Source: Catenaria anguillulae PL171 (lineage: Eukaryota; Blastocladiomycota; Blastocladiomycetes; Blastocladiales; Catenariaceae). From it: DNA of 64,000 bases. Shown one piece after another: positions 47,386 to 60,293 of the stretch. Under the pieces are notes generated by a model. That model was not told where the DNA came from, did no database searches, and saw nothing but the letters and a program-made list of their open reading frames with translations. The stretch covers positions 62,001-126,000 of the forward strand of contig MCFL01000053.1 in assembly GCA_002102555.1 (NCBI GenBank). Reading direction: 5' to 3'. Both the position numbers and the translations under genes were made by a program. Position 1 is the stretch's first letter; the number at the start of each line of letters is the position of its first letter.

Positions 47386-50300
47386 CTATACGAGAGTCGC
47401 ATTGGCAGACTTTGCCGCCACCTCTGTCTCGGTCTCGTCCTCGGCATCCACCTCGACCTCATCCGCAACCACTTGGTACTCCATGCCATGGCCAACCGCC
47501 AATACGCGTTCCTTGGGCAATACGCGACGCTTGATAAACTTGTACAACTCGGAAAACATCATGAAAACGACCATGCACGCTGCAATGTAGCCCCACTCGT
47601 ACGTGAAGTTGGTATGGTAAAAGACCTTATGGTTGACGTACGGAATGTACGGCAACGGGACAATCATGACGGCGCCGAGGACAATGGCCCAAAGCAACAC
47701 CTTGGCCTCGGCCCAGTTGTAGTAGAAGAGCGACCGGCGCGGGAAGCGGCAGTTGATACCGTGGACGAGCAAGAGCATGCACAAGTTGACAAAGCCGACA
47801 CCACGGGCACGGTACGCAACGTCACACTCGTCCGTGTACACCTTGTTGCAGTTGGCACCGTTGAGCGGAATGACCTGGTTGAGGGGCACATCGGCGTGGA
47901 CAAAGGCGACGAGGCAAAACACGAGCAAGGTCAATCCACCCATGAATCCACCAAGGATACCAGTATCAGCAATAAACTCCTTGGTAAACACGCCGCCCGC
48001 GCGCGGCTTGACACGCATCAGCTTGGCGCTGGCGGGCTCCATGGCGAGGGCGAGGGCAATCGGTGACGACGTCACCAAGTTCAACCATAGGATCTGGATC
48101 GCAGACATGGGGAAGATGGGTTGACCAAGGCCGTCATGGAAGACAAGACCAATGATCAATGCAACCACCTCGGACACGTTACCCGAAAGCAAGTGTCCCG
48201 TGAACTTGGTGATATTTGCAAAGATGCGGCGACCCTGCGCGATGGCCGAGACAATGGTGGCAAAGTTGTCGTCGGTGAGCGTGATGGAGGAGGCTTGCTT
48301 GGTGACATCGGCGCCACCTTGACCCATGGCAATACCAACGTCGGCAAAAGCAATGGCGGGAGCGTCGTTCACACCATCACCAGTCATGGCGACGTAGCAG
48401 CCGCGGCGGTGAAGGGCGGAAATCATCTTGACCTTGGTCTCGGGCGAGCAACGGGCAATCACGAGCGGGAGGTTGGGCAGGGCGTCGAGCTCGTCCTCGG
48501 ACAACGGGTCGAACTGCATCGACGTCATCACGAGAGACTTCTCGGCCGCGGTACCGGGCAAAGCAGAGGGAGGCAAGATGCCGATTTGGCGGGCAACTAG
48601 ATTAAGAAATTAACACATTTCACGTTAGCAAATGGTCTGGGCAGTCCAGAAATGACGAGAAAACAGCGAAAAAAAAAAAAACGGACTTGCTGCGGCCGTG
48701 GCATGATGGTCGCCAGTAATCATGTGCACCTTGATGCCGGCCTGATGGCAAGCGGCAATGGCGCCAGGGGTTTCCTCGCGGGGCGGATCTTGGATTCCAA
48801 TCAAACCGATGAGCACCAAATCACGCTCGTTGGCGTCGCGCTGGTCGGCGTCTTGGAGTTGGACAAGCAGATCGGACGTGGCCTCGGGCCCGGGCACGCG
48901 ACGCATGGCGACACAAAGCACTCGCAAACCTTGGGTGGCCATGGAGAGGGCCTTTTCTTGGACGGTGATGTCGGCATACTCTTGGGTCATGGGCAAAACT
49001 GTGGACCCGTCGGAGGCGAGGTAGCTGACACACCGGGGCAAGACCGACTCGAGGGCACCCTTAGTGTACATGACGAGGTCATGGCCCTTGCCGAGCGTGA
49101 GCTCACGGAAAACGACCGACATGCGCTTGATGTTGGAGTCAAAGGGGTACTCGGCAAAGAACTGGTGCGACTTGCCAACGAGCTGGTCCTTGGTGTAGCC
49201 GTGGCGGGTGGCGACGACGGCGAGGGCGATTTCGGTCGTGTCACCGGCGCCTTCAAACATGTTCGTGTCCGCGTTGAGCGTCACCGAGCAAGTGTTGCAG
49301 AGGCCGCAAAGCTCAAGGAACGGCCGAAGCGTCTCCATGGCCAACCCAGTGATGGAACCCTCCTTATTGAACGAGCCGCTGACCTTGACATCTGTGCCAA
49401 ACAACCACGCCGTGACCATAGACATGCGACCCTCTGTGAGAGTACCGGTCTTGTCGGAGCAAATGTTGGTCACCATGCCGAGCGCCTCGAGCGACACAAG
49501 CTTGCGCACAATGGCCTTTTGCTTGGCCATGGTCGAGACGCCCAAGGCCATGGCGACGGTGGTCACGGCGGGCAACCCCTCGGGCAAAATGGCCACGGCG
49601 GTTGCAATCGCGTACAACAACACTTGCGTGTCGTCGAAACGCCAATTGTTGACCCAAAACACAACGATGCCCAAACCGACGGCAATCACGAAACACATGA
49701 GCATGAAGTTGCGCATGGTGCGTTCGAGCGGGGTGAGGGTGTTCTTGTTGGCGCCGGCTTGCACGGCCTCGGCAATCTTGCCAATCTCGGTGTTGATGCC
49801 CGTGCCCACAACAATGCCACGACCACGACCGTACGCGATGACGGTCGACTTGAACGCCAAGTTCTTGCGGTCGCCAAGGGGACTCGGCTCCACAATCGCA
49901 TCCGTCACCTTGCGAATGGCCATGGGCTCGCCCGTGAGCAGCGCCTCGTTGGCCTGCAGGTTGATCGTCTCAAACAAGCGCAAATCCGCGGGAACGTGGT
50001 CGCCCTCCTCGAGCTGCACAATGTCGCCAGGGACAAGTTCCGAAGCCTCGACTTGCACGAGCTCGCCGTCGCGGTACACGGCCGCCGTGTCGGCCGTCAA
50101 CTTGCGGAGCGCGTCCATGGTGCGCTCTGACTTGTACTCTTGGCGGAATGACAAGTATGAATTGGTGATGATGATGACCATCAACACCGTCGACTTGACG
50201 GGGTCACCGGCAATAGCCGCAATGAGGAAGGCAATGAACAAACGGCGTTCATGGAGTTGAAGACCGAGTTGGCGAGCACCTTGAGCGCAGATGGGCCAGA

Positions 50301-50624
50301 GTGGTCGCCAAATTGGTTGGGACCGTACTCGGCAAAGCGACGGGCGGCTTCGTCCGAAGACAGACCGTGGGTCAGATCTGAAAAAGATCATGGTCGTTTT
50401 CCGTTATTCACTGCACGTGCAATCATCAACCAGTAAAGGATGTGAGCAGAAAGACATGTGGGAGGAACGCGCACCAGTCTGAAGGTCAGTGACGACCCGT
50501 CAACATCGAGCAGGTAGTACTCGACCGCATCTTTGCCAGCACTGGTGGCAACGGGGGCCGACTTTTTGCGGATGGAAAAGCGGGAAAGAGTCGTCGAAAT
50601 GGTCCTGGAGATCGGAAGAGTCAT
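47386..50624 (-). CDS. ENA-type (P2D/IID) P-type cation ATPase
   Basis: Exports Na+ and/or K+ from the cell using ATP. Start at 50624 (MTLPISRTISTTLSRFS). Order of parts: N-terminal cation-ATPase domain with HGLSSDEAARRFAEYGPNQF, first membrane pair LFIAFLIAAIAG, A-domain loop ALLTGEPMAI (TGE kept), PEGLPA in the fourth membrane helix, the phosphorylation site CSDKTGTLTEGRM, nucleotide-binding domain, then RCSPETKVKMISALHRRG and TGDGVNDAPA, and the C-terminal membrane helices ending at 47386. RCSP.TKV..I.ALHRR with GLVF and P.SA.QILW downstream is characteristic of the ENA subfamily. An intron at 48686-48597 (90 nt) keeps frame; another lies near 50480-50390. One missing base near 50240 breaks the frame just before the first membrane helix. 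Confidence 0.88.
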
Positions 50625-51487
50625 GCCAGGCGTGCAGTGTTGAATGGGTGCGAGAGTGGGCAAAAAGGGGCGAATGGGGATGAAGACTGATTTGAGGACG
50701 CAGGCGGCAGTATCAGGATAGAAAATGTTACTTGGATTACTTGAGCAAGGACATGGACTTGTCACACTAAGATCGAGCGTAGGGGCACTTGGAAGGTGAG
50801 GCGGACCTAGCGAGAAGGTTCTGGACGGGGGGGGTGGTTCGGATTTAAGGCTTTTCCAGAAGCGGTCTATCGCCGTGCTCGATCGTCCTCGGCTCACACC
50901 GGAAGGGGCGCGAATCAGCCAGGAATATGCAGCGAAGCACCGAAGCGGCTTGTTCACCACGTGACTAGCTTCCATAGGTCCAGGCATGGTTCGGCAATCA
51001 GGATCGGCATCCAAAATCAACCCCAATAGAAGGTTGCGGCAAGATTCCCTGGCTTTGAAACCCGGCAAGAAACCAAGGAACTGAAGGAACCGCCCAGAAT
51101 GTGGACTGCGACCTAAATCGGGACAGGCGGTGGCTTGCACACATGGGCTTGCAACATTGTGTAGATTTGTGCTGAGTCATGTCGAAAGTTATGGAAGTAA
51201 TTCGGAATGTTCTGCGATCAAGGCCAGAAGTCAGGAGGTGCAGCAATGACGTACATACGATTTGACTTCTATCGCTCGCTTGCTTTCCGTCTATTGACAG
51301 TATGACCCACTCCCGGCAACCACCTCTAAAGATGAACTTCCACCAGCTACTGCGGCTCTCCCACAGTTAAGGCGGTCATTGTTGGGCCAGCGCTCCACGT
51401 TGTCGCGAAGTGGAGCAGAACTTGCACCAAGTTCTTCGCCAGCAACCGTGAAGCCACCCACACCCATCGTCGACTGACTGGCATGGA
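50625..51487. other. Divergent intergenic region, no gene seen
   Basis: Separates the divergent ATPase and ankyrin-RasGEF genes. An open frame on the minus strand extends upstream of the ATPase start but lacks recognisable protein and codon bias. No RNA gene recognised. Confidence 0.45.
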
Positions 51488-54400
51488 ATGAGCTGTTCCG
51501 GTTGTGCCAAGTATGTTTGGAAGCTCCTAGGCTCGCATATGGTGCATAGTCTCTCACAAACATTCTGGGTTGAGCAGAATGCGAGTGCGGATTCGATTCC
51601 CATCACCAAACGACTCGCGCTGGCAAACGCTCTTGACCATCCAGTGGACCATCATGGCAACACTGCCCTTCATTTGGCCGTACTTCATGGCGATGTTCCG
51701 CTCATTGCTCTACTTCTTCGTAAAGGAGCCGATCCGAATGTTCAAAACGCAGCAGGCATGACACCACTCGAGACGACCAAGTCACTGCATGAATCTGATT
51801 CCCCTTTGCACAGCATCATTTCACGATTTGGATGCCTCGACAAGGACGAATCAAATTGCCGCCCCGCTCCGCATTTGCCAGCTGCTGATCTAATGGCAGC
51901 CGGAGTGAGCCCACACAAGCTTGCCACTTTGGGCCAAACCTGGCACTTGATCCCCTTGCTCAACGGCTCTCCGACAACCGCAAGTGATCCCGATGGAATA
52001 ACGCCACTCATGCGGGCATCTGCTGCAGGTCGGACGGAGACGGTTACTCGTCTAATCGCTCGTGGCGTGGATATTCATGCACGGGATGCAAATGGATGGA
52101 CCGCACTCACATGGGCATGCGCGGGTGGGTGGAGTGACACGGTGACGACTTTGCTCAAGAATTCTCAAGCGGCCGGTGCGTTCCATGTGAGCAGCAAGAC
52201 TTCTCCGTTGGCCGTCGCCTCGTTCTTTGGCCACGACTCCATCGTCGCTCAACTTGTGACCTCGCATATCAAGCCTTCGCCAGCTTCTCTTATGTTGGCT
52301 GCCTGGATGCAACATCCGCGGGTCCTGTCCAAGCTGATTACTGCTGGTGTCGCTATCCCTCAGCCATTTTCCGATTGGCTTGCAAATGGCCGCCGTGCTC
52401 GAAGCGAGTGGGAAAACAAGCACTGCATTGTCGTTGAACCAGCCGCTGATTCCGCAATCATTGCCTCCCCATCAACCTCTATATCCGGAAACCTATCGCC
52501 CTCGACTCTTGCAGATCTCGAAGTCGACCGTGTCCTGACAGTTGCGTCGCCCGAAACGGCGCTCGTGGCAGGCAAGCAACTGGTGAAAAGTGTCCCCACA
52601 AAAACCGCACATCAGGCAACCTCAGAGCTGCGAGCCGAGCTCTTGTCTGCCGAGGCTACACCTGAGCGTGCACTCCGTGTACGAGGTGGTGGTGTGCCGC
52701 GCTTTCGACGTGGTCCCGTTTTTGAAACGTCCGAGCTCGCCGGGACGACAAGCCATTCCAGATCCGTCATCCGTCAGTGAGCAGCTGCGCCCGACATTCC
52801 ACCAAGCGGCCAAGCGCATTCTTCAGCTGGAACTGAGCTTGACGTATTGGCTGGTACCATGGCAAGTCAATTGATTGAGCTGATACGGCGTGTTCATTCC
52901 GAAGAAAAGGGGCGGTATACTCCATCTCACTTGCCATGGCAAGCCAGGTGCAGACCATTGAAGCTCGCATCAACCGCATTTCTGACCGCAGATGGCCAGC
53001 GCCGGTCCTTGAGCGCATTCGCTGTGAGCTCGGCAAACTCGAATCCGACTTGATTCCCAACTTAACAAAACTGACTCGGCTGGCTTCCGGCATTTGGCCG
53101 CCTCCAAATTCAGACATGCTCATGCTCGACGCGGCTATTGCTGCGCTCGAGTCTATCTGTCGCGCTGTCCAATTCGCAAATACAACCGGCATGTGGCCGC
53201 TCGGGCGCATTGCGACGGCAGACCTCATTCATTCGCCATCACTGCGGCAGCCGTCACATCCGGATCCGGTGGCGTCTCGTTTGACCAGTACCGGCGTGCG
53301 AACCAGTTGCAAGTGATTGATGCCATTTCGCAGCGGTCGCCAAGTCGCAGCAGCATGGGAGCGTCGTCCACACAGGTTGCCAGTCCACTGTCGCCGCCGG
53401 CAAATACCGAGGATCATCAAGATGACGTGTTTTTTTACACGCAAGAAGTAGACCCTGCTGTGCGCCAGTTTGTTTTGAGCGTCCGGGCGCTGCGGTCCGC
53501 GTTGGATGACGGTCGAAAGGCGGCCATGGCGGACTTGAGCCATTCGATCGTCTCTGGAATTGACCAAGTGGCTGACACAATTCTTGGCTATTCCCTGCTT
53601 TCATCCGGCCCGGCGCTCAAGGATTCATTCATGCCAAATGGCGTCCAAGTACACAGTCACGTCGCAACACGGGTTCAAGAAGCGCGTGTCGCCGGCTCCG
53701 CCATTCTTCAACGTTCCAAGATTGCCGCCGGTGTATGGCCGCCTCCCACCGCCGCTCCAGACCTCATTGCCTCGCTACACGAAACGGGAGCTGCAGTGCG
53801 CCGATTGGTGGCGGATGCAAAGCAGGCGATTCGACTTGTCCGTGCATCGATGGCAGTGGATATCGCCAAGGCGGAAGAACAGAGGAGATTGTGGATGCAT
53901 GGCGAGCAGGTCCGGGCCATGTTTCAGGTGTGGGAAAGCAGCACGGTCACGGTCGCGACGGCAGCAAGCACTTTGCCAGTGGATCCATCGGCCAGCCAGC
54001 AGAATCAAGTCGCTTCACCGTCCGAGTCCGCGGCAAAGGCGGCGGTCGTCCTCAAGGACGCTGGGCACTTGGATGATCCGACAGATGGGATCGTGTTTGA
54101 AAACAGTGCAGTAAGGGGAGGGAGGCTGGTGCGGTGGTTGAGCGGGCGACCAATGTGGAGCGATTTGGTATGTACCTCCTCTCTGTTTGTTTCTCTTATC
54201 GCATTTCATTTCATTTCATTTCATGCTCACTCCACCGTGCAATCTGACAGATGAGCCCTTTGTTCGTGCGTTCCTCATGACGCATCACTCGTTTACCACA
54301 TCACAAGATCTCATGTCGGTGCTCATCAAGCGATACGAGCTTGTGCCCCCGCTTGGAATCAAGGACGAGAACAGCTTCCGGGTTTGGGTCGAGTGCAAGT

Positions 54401-55805
54401 TAATGCCAGTTCGAACCAGGTATGTAGCGTACATTGGATGCATCACCAGTACAAATCAGCATCAGTTCACGGCTCCACGACCACTGTAGAGTCTTGACAA
54501 TCATCACAATGTGGGTAAACAACTATTTCTCCGACTTTCTGAGCGATGACAAGGTGCTTTTGGTCAAGCTCCGCGAGTTTCTGAACATCAAAGCGGCTCA
54601 AGACTTTCCGATCAAGGTCCAGCAGATCAATGGACTTTTGACGACTCAAGTACGTTGGTTGTTTCCCTGCTCAGGTTTTAGCCCCACGTGCATGCTGACG
54701 AGCTGGCTCGCATTTGTTAGCTGGCGGCCTTTGACAGCAGGGAACCTCCAATCGACGAAAAACAAGCACCAAAACCGATCGTGTCGAAAGCAGTTGGCAA
54801 ACTCGCCGACGGATTCCAGCATCTGCTCGACGTGGATTCGACAGAGTTGGCTCGTCAATGGACGCTGATTGAGGCTCGGTGCTTCAGGGCGGTGAGGTGC
54901 GTGAAGGCAGCATCGTAGCTTTCTTCGTTTGCCCGTACTCAAAATCTGCTCTGCTGCCTGTCCCACTCGCACAGCAATAAGGAATGGATCAATCAAATCT
55001 GGGGCCGCGTCCATGAAGCCAGTCGAACAAAGGCACCCACGATTGACACCATGATCGGACTGACTAACAAGGTAACGACACTGGTATCTTTGATGGTTGT
55101 TCGCGAGGAGCAGGAAAAGGCAAGGCATGTGGCCATCAAGTACTGGATCCATGTTGCTCAAGCTTGCGCCGCGTTGAACAACTACAACGCGGTCACAGCG
55201 GTTATCGCTGGGCTCAAGATGGGGCCGGTGCGGCGGATGGAAAAGACATGGGCGGTTCGTTGATCCCTGTGCAGTTTCCCAATGAGTTGGATTGCTGCTG
55301 AACGTGGATGACATTTACCAGAGCTTTCACAAGAAGCATCCCAAGTCGAGCGAGTCGTTCACCAAGTTGTCGGAAGCAGTAAGTACAAGTGGGCAATATG
55401 CCAATTATCGCAAGCTCATGAAGAATGTGCAGCCACCGTGCATACCGTTCTTGGGCGTACATATAACCGACTTGACCTTCATTGAGGTACGATTTGCCGT
55501 CTGACCGATGAAATGTGGATTCCCAACCGTTGCTGACGTGTGTAGAAACACACGGACAGGACGGCAACCCAGATTACTTGCCCGACGAATCCTCGGGCCA
55601 TCTCATCAACTTTGAAAAGCGTCGCAAAGTGGCCGCCGTGATTGAGGAAATTTCGCAAATGCAGCGTGCATGCAAGTACCACCTGCACACGGTTCCAGCC
55701 ATCGAATCTTTCCTCATGCGCCTGGAAATTACATCAACCGAACGGGAGCTGTACGCAATGAGCGTCAAGGCCGAGCCCATCGAAGACGATTCGGATGATG
55801 AGTGA
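51488..55805 (+). CDS. Ankyrin-repeat Ras guanine nucleotide exchange factor
   Basis: Activates Ras-family GTPases. The N-terminus has ankyrin repeats: NTALHLAVLHGDVPLIALLL, DGITPLMRASAAGRTETVTR and GWTALTWACAGGWSDTVTTL. The middle is helical and holds two related units, ASGIWPPPNSDMLML.. and AAGVWPPPTAAPDLI... The REM domain is FVRAFLMTHHSFTTSQDLMS and the following MWVNNYFSDFL. The CDC25 domain includes LDVDSTELARQWTLIEARCF, VASLMVV-type helix (TTLVSLMVVREEQEKARHVA) and NYNAVTAVIAGLKMGPVRRM, followed by IPFLGVHITDLTFIE. Introns near 54168-54250, 54420-54490, 54650-54720, 54890-54975, 55480-55545. Four or so one-base frame changes lie between 52.7 and 53.3 kb and near 55.27 kb. The start is uncertain: a donor-like GTATGT at about 51509 suggests the first exon is short or lies upstream. 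Fusion of both parts in one gene is inferred from continuous coding bias. Confidence 0.75.
54201..54223 (+). repeat. CATTT short tandem repeat in a RasGEF intron
   Basis: Four and a half copies of CATTT within the intron before the REM domain. A simple repeat; no function suggested. Confidence 0.7.
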
Positions 55806-56399
55806 CCATAATCCATGTCGTGCCCGGACGTATTTCGTGATACCCATCATCTTTCACTAGAGTTAAGAATGTCTGTTCCACCCTCTCCTTGCCTATGTAC
55901 GCCTTGATTTCAGCGGGGTATATGCATACATCAATACACGAGTCTTGCATCCATCGCGTCACGTTGCACTTCTAGCGATGGCAAAACCGAACCGCCAGAC
56001 TCCTCCGAATCGATCGCCCAGCACCCGTCCCGTCCATGCAGCTGCTGGCGGTTGAAGGCCGAGAATGGCGCTTAACCTCGTTGAAGGCCGCTGACATGCA
56101 ACCGCAGGGAAGCAAATAATCTCGTGGGACCGAGGAACTTCAACCCATTGCACACTGAGCTGGAGCAGGTGCCTGCCATTGCCAGGCAGATGCCGAAATG
56201 GTGCCCTACCTGATGCCCGAACCGAAGCCGAGAGGCCGACGAGCCACCGAAGACCGAGGAAATGGTGGCCAATCTCATTTCACCTACATGGGCATAGCCG
56301 AAATCGCAACCTTTTCGTATTCAGTGTGACACTGCACTCGACGCAATTGCTTTGACTGTTCCATTCTCCAAACATTGAGACTTTCACGTCCGCTCCACC
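55806..56399. other. Intergenic region, no gene seen
   Basis: Lies between two genes on the same strand. Holds the RasGEF 3' end and the transporter 5' flank. No coding or RNA feature supported. Confidence 0.45.
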
Positions 56400-59300
56400 A
56401 TGCCAAAGTGGGTCGCTTCCACTTTTGCCGCCGCGTCGGCGCCTCCTGCGCGGCTATCAACGCTTGCCGCCCCCGCTGGCAAACCGCTCCACGTCCGTCG
56501 CCGCGCCGCCCCTGTATCCGCACTGGCGTCACGTCTCATGGCGGATCCAATTGCTCGCTCGTCGCCTTTGCTGGCTGCAGCCATCGACCCGCGATTGCCC
56601 GACAAGGATGGCAAATGCCCGCCTTGCTTCAACTGTCTGCTGCCCGCCTTCAAATGTGCAAATTTCGGCACTTGCTCCTCCTTTTCGGGCCGCTGTGATT
56701 GCCCAACGGGCTTTGGCGGTGACGACTGCTCAACGCCGTGTATGTATACAACCATTGATGACAAATTCCACGTGAATGATGGACCAGAGCGATGTGACTA
56801 ATCACGTTTTCGTGTCCGGCGACGGCCATCATGGCGTGATTCGACAGTGTGTGGCAGCTTGCCCGACGATAACTCGCGCCGCCCACCGCGCCAGCCCCCT
56901 GCGGAAACCTGCTCGTGCCCCGATGGATGGTCGGGCATCAACTGCAATGTGTGCAGCACCGACTCGGTTTGCAACGCCCTCATGCCGCCGGGGCTCAACG
57001 GCACTTGCTACGCGTCGCCCATCGCTGTCCAATCCAACCATGCTAAATGTGACGTGACCAACCCAAAGATCCTCACGTTGCTTCAGGGTCAGCATCCACA
57101 GGTCTCGCTCTCATGTAACGCTACTGGGGGAACACCACCGGCACCCAACTCGCAATTGGCATTCGAGCTCGCCCAACAATTGCAAGACGATCCGAATGCG
57201 ACGCCCGCGCCGCTGGCTCGTTGTGGATTCCAGTTCTGGATTGCCGGCGACGAATCGTTCTACTGCGACTTGGATCAATGTGTCGGAACCATTTCCACAG
57301 ACAATGCCACATCGTACGACTGCCGCAAGATCCGATGCGAGTGCATGCCCGGCCGCATGCTGTGCGGCAAGGACGGATCCGTCGACATTCGCGACTTTTT
57401 GACTGAGGAAGTTAAAGGTCCCGGCAAGCTCAAGTGCTCTGCTCCACCGACCGACCCGATTGGCTCGACACCGCGCATGTGCGAGTTTACTGAACCTGCC
57501 ATGGACGACCTCATTTCTCAACTGCTCGGCGACACCTCGATTCAACTTCGCTGCTCGTCTGGCGAGTGCCTGCATGTCTCGCAGATTCCCGGATACGGCT
57601 CCAGTCGCCCTCAAAATCCCGACTCTGGGTCCACACTCGTGTTTGCCTTACTCACAACGGCTTGCTTGTTGATTGTGTTTTGCGTCGTCATGGCCTTTTT
57701 GCGCAACCATTGGAAGGCCAGCAGGCGCCGCCCCGAGCTGGCCAACACGCATGCGCTGACCCAAGCCGAGTTGGATAAGCTCATGGCGGATCACGTCCCG
57801 GCCACGCTTGCTTTCCGGGATATCCAATACCGTATTCCGCTTCCTCGTTCATCGACAAATGCCTCGTCGACGTCGTCTCCTGCTTCCGCGCAGCATCCGG
57901 CAGAGTATATTCAGATTCTTCACGGAATCGACGGTCTCGTTCGACCTGGCGAAATGCTGGCTATCATGGGTGGCTCGGGGGCTGGCAAATCGACGTGCTT
58001 GGATATATTGGCAAGACGCAACAAGTCGGGCGAGGTGTCGGGCCACATTACTGTGAACGGCCGCGAGTTGGATCCGCGCGAGTTTCGACAAATGTGTGGC
58101 TACGTGGATCAAGAGGACACCCTCATGTCAACATTGACTGTGGAGGAGACGATTCTGTATTCGGCCTTGCTGCGGTTGCCCAAGGACATGAGTTATGAGG
58201 CAAAGTGCTCGCGGGTCAGAGACACGGTACGTCATGTCGACTGCCCCAGGTTTTTGTTCTTTCATCTCACGGTCAATTCTGCTCCAGATGGTCGAGCTTG
58301 GTATCTTGCACATTGCGAAAAGCCGGATCGGCGATGCGACCTTGCGCGGTATTTCTGGTGGTGAGAAGCGTCGAGTGAGCATTGCCTGTGAGCTCGTCAC
58401 GTCGCCATCGATTTTGTTCCTCGGTATGCTCTTGATGCTCGTCACATTTCATCAATTGACTGATCACTGAGGATGATCCGTCATTCGCCTTTCGCGCCCA
58501 GACGAACCGACCTCCGGACTCGATAGCTACAATGCCCACAACGTCATTGAGTGCCTTCGCAACCTCGCTCGCAACTATAACCGCACAATCATTTTGACCA
58601 TCCATCAACCTCGCTCCGACATCTTTTCCATGTTTGATGGTCTTCTTTTGCTCTCTCGTGGCCACACGGTCTATTCTGGCCCCGCACAAACCGCCGTGCA
58701 CCACTTCACCGACATTGGATTCCAATGTCCGCTCGGGTACAACATTGCCGATTACTTGATCGACATCACCGTTGGATTCAATGCGCCCGACCGGCAGGGT
58801 GATGGCCAACCCGGCGACGAAGCGCCTCCGCTCGTGATTGTGGATCCCATGGGATCAAGTGCACGGCCGCACACACCAGGGGACGCACCAACCACTTTCG
58901 CTGCCCCGATTCCAAGCCGGCCATCGCTTGAACAAGACAGCGAAACCGAAGTCGCTGCGCATTTGGCTTCGGGCGCAACGCCATTGCGGAGACCAAGAGT
59001 TACGTCGTCCAATGCGCTTCGGTCCCCCATTCTCCAACGCCCGCAGTCCCCCGCCTCAAGGCATTTGGCTCGCCTCGCGTCCGGGTTTCTCGAGTCCCGC
59101 GCCGGAGCAGATTTGCAAGCTGCGCTCTTGGAAGCATCCCAGTCGCTGCCAACGAGTCCTGCACCTACAACACCTGCAACACCTGCCCGCGGGCCGACGC
59201 CGACGGCCATGAATGCGGCGGAAGTGGGAATGGGTCCTGCCGCGTTGAATGATGGCGAAGATTCGGATGCTGATGCTCAACGACCCTTGCTGGGATCCAA

Positions 59301-60293
59301 TAGCAATGCTAGCGAGGGAGCAAGGCGTCGGCTTTCGCGGAATACGAGACGGGACTTGCGAGCGATGGCGGCACAACGCGCGCCACTGGGCACGCAATTT
59401 CGGATTTTGGCCGATCGCACATTCAAGAATTTGTATCGGAGTGCGTACCTTCGTTGTTGCGCGATTTTTTCATTGCTTCATCATTGGCTCAACTCCCATC
59501 ACTTGTCAATGTCGTAGATCCATACCTCCTACTCACGCACTATGCCATGGCCGTCGTGGTTGCCGTCCTCTGTGGCCTCCTCTTTTGGCGCGTGACTGCC
59601 GACATTGCCGGTTTCCAAAACCGAATGGGCTGCTTCTTCTTCGTCTGCGCCCTGTTTGGCTTTTCATGCTTGTCTTCATTGCAAACTTTTGCCACCGAGC
59701 GTGTCCTCTTTACCCGCGAGCGTGCAAACGGCTACTACTCGCCCGTCACGTATTTTTCGGCCAAGGTCCTGTGCGATTTGCTCCCGCTTCGTGTCGTCCC
59801 GCCCATTCTCCTCGGGTGTATCATTTACAACATGGTCGGCCTCATCGACTCGTACTCGGTGTTTCTCAAGTTTGTTCTCGTGCTCGTCCTGTTCAATGTC
59901 ACTGCGGCGGCGCTGTGCTTGCTCGTCTCGCTCGCGATTCGCGAGACCCCCGTCGCATCGTTGGTTGCTTCGCTCGCCATGCTCTTTTCCATGCTGTTTG
60001 GCGGCTTGCTGCTCAACAAGGACTCGATTCCGACTGCGCTCTCGTGGCTCAAGCACCTGAGTTTCTTCAACTACGCCCTCGAAGCACTCGTGGTGAATGA
60101 GCTCAAGGATTTACAGCTGACGGAAAACAAGTACGGGTTGCAGATTGAAGTGCCGGCGGCAGTGATTTTGTCCACGTTTGGATTCAACGCCCAGGCGTAC
60201 TGGGCGGACGTGTACAAGCTAATTGGGATGAGCAGCGGGTTCCTTGTGGTGGGCTTTTTGGTGTTGCATTTCAAGGTCAAGGAGAGGAGGTAG
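56400..60293 (+). CDS. ADP1: ADP1-like ABCG (White-type) half transporter
   Basis: Membrane ATP-binding cassette half transporter. The extracellular/luminal N-terminus is Cys-rich and EGF-like ([20 protein letters not shown], then LCGSLPDDN and [15 protein letters not shown]), as in yeast ADP1. A first membrane helix follows ([20 protein letters not shown]). The ATPase domain has Walker [10 protein letters not shown], the Q-loop region [19 protein letters not shown], signature SGGEKRR, Walker [14 protein letters not shown] split by an intron, and the H-loop [12 protein letters not shown] Ser/Pro-rich insert of about 180 residues precedes the membrane domain, which starts [16 protein letters not shown] and includes [20 protein letters not shown] and [18 protein letters not shown]. 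It ends [10 protein letters not shown]. Introns at about 56740-56850, 58228-58287, 58423-58500 and 59440-59517. No frame break is needed from 56.85 kb on. The extreme N-terminus lacks an obvious signal peptide. Confidence 0.92.

Noticed and set aside
48652-50130. A 492-codon open frame antisense to the ATPase gene
   Set aside because: It is a shadow of the ATPase codons: rich in His, Gly, Leu and Arg with no domain. The ATPase on the minus strand is unambiguous.
54201-54223. CATTT repeat as a possible array or regulatory element
   Set aside because: Too short, without spacers, and inside an ordinary intron; listed only as a simple repeat.
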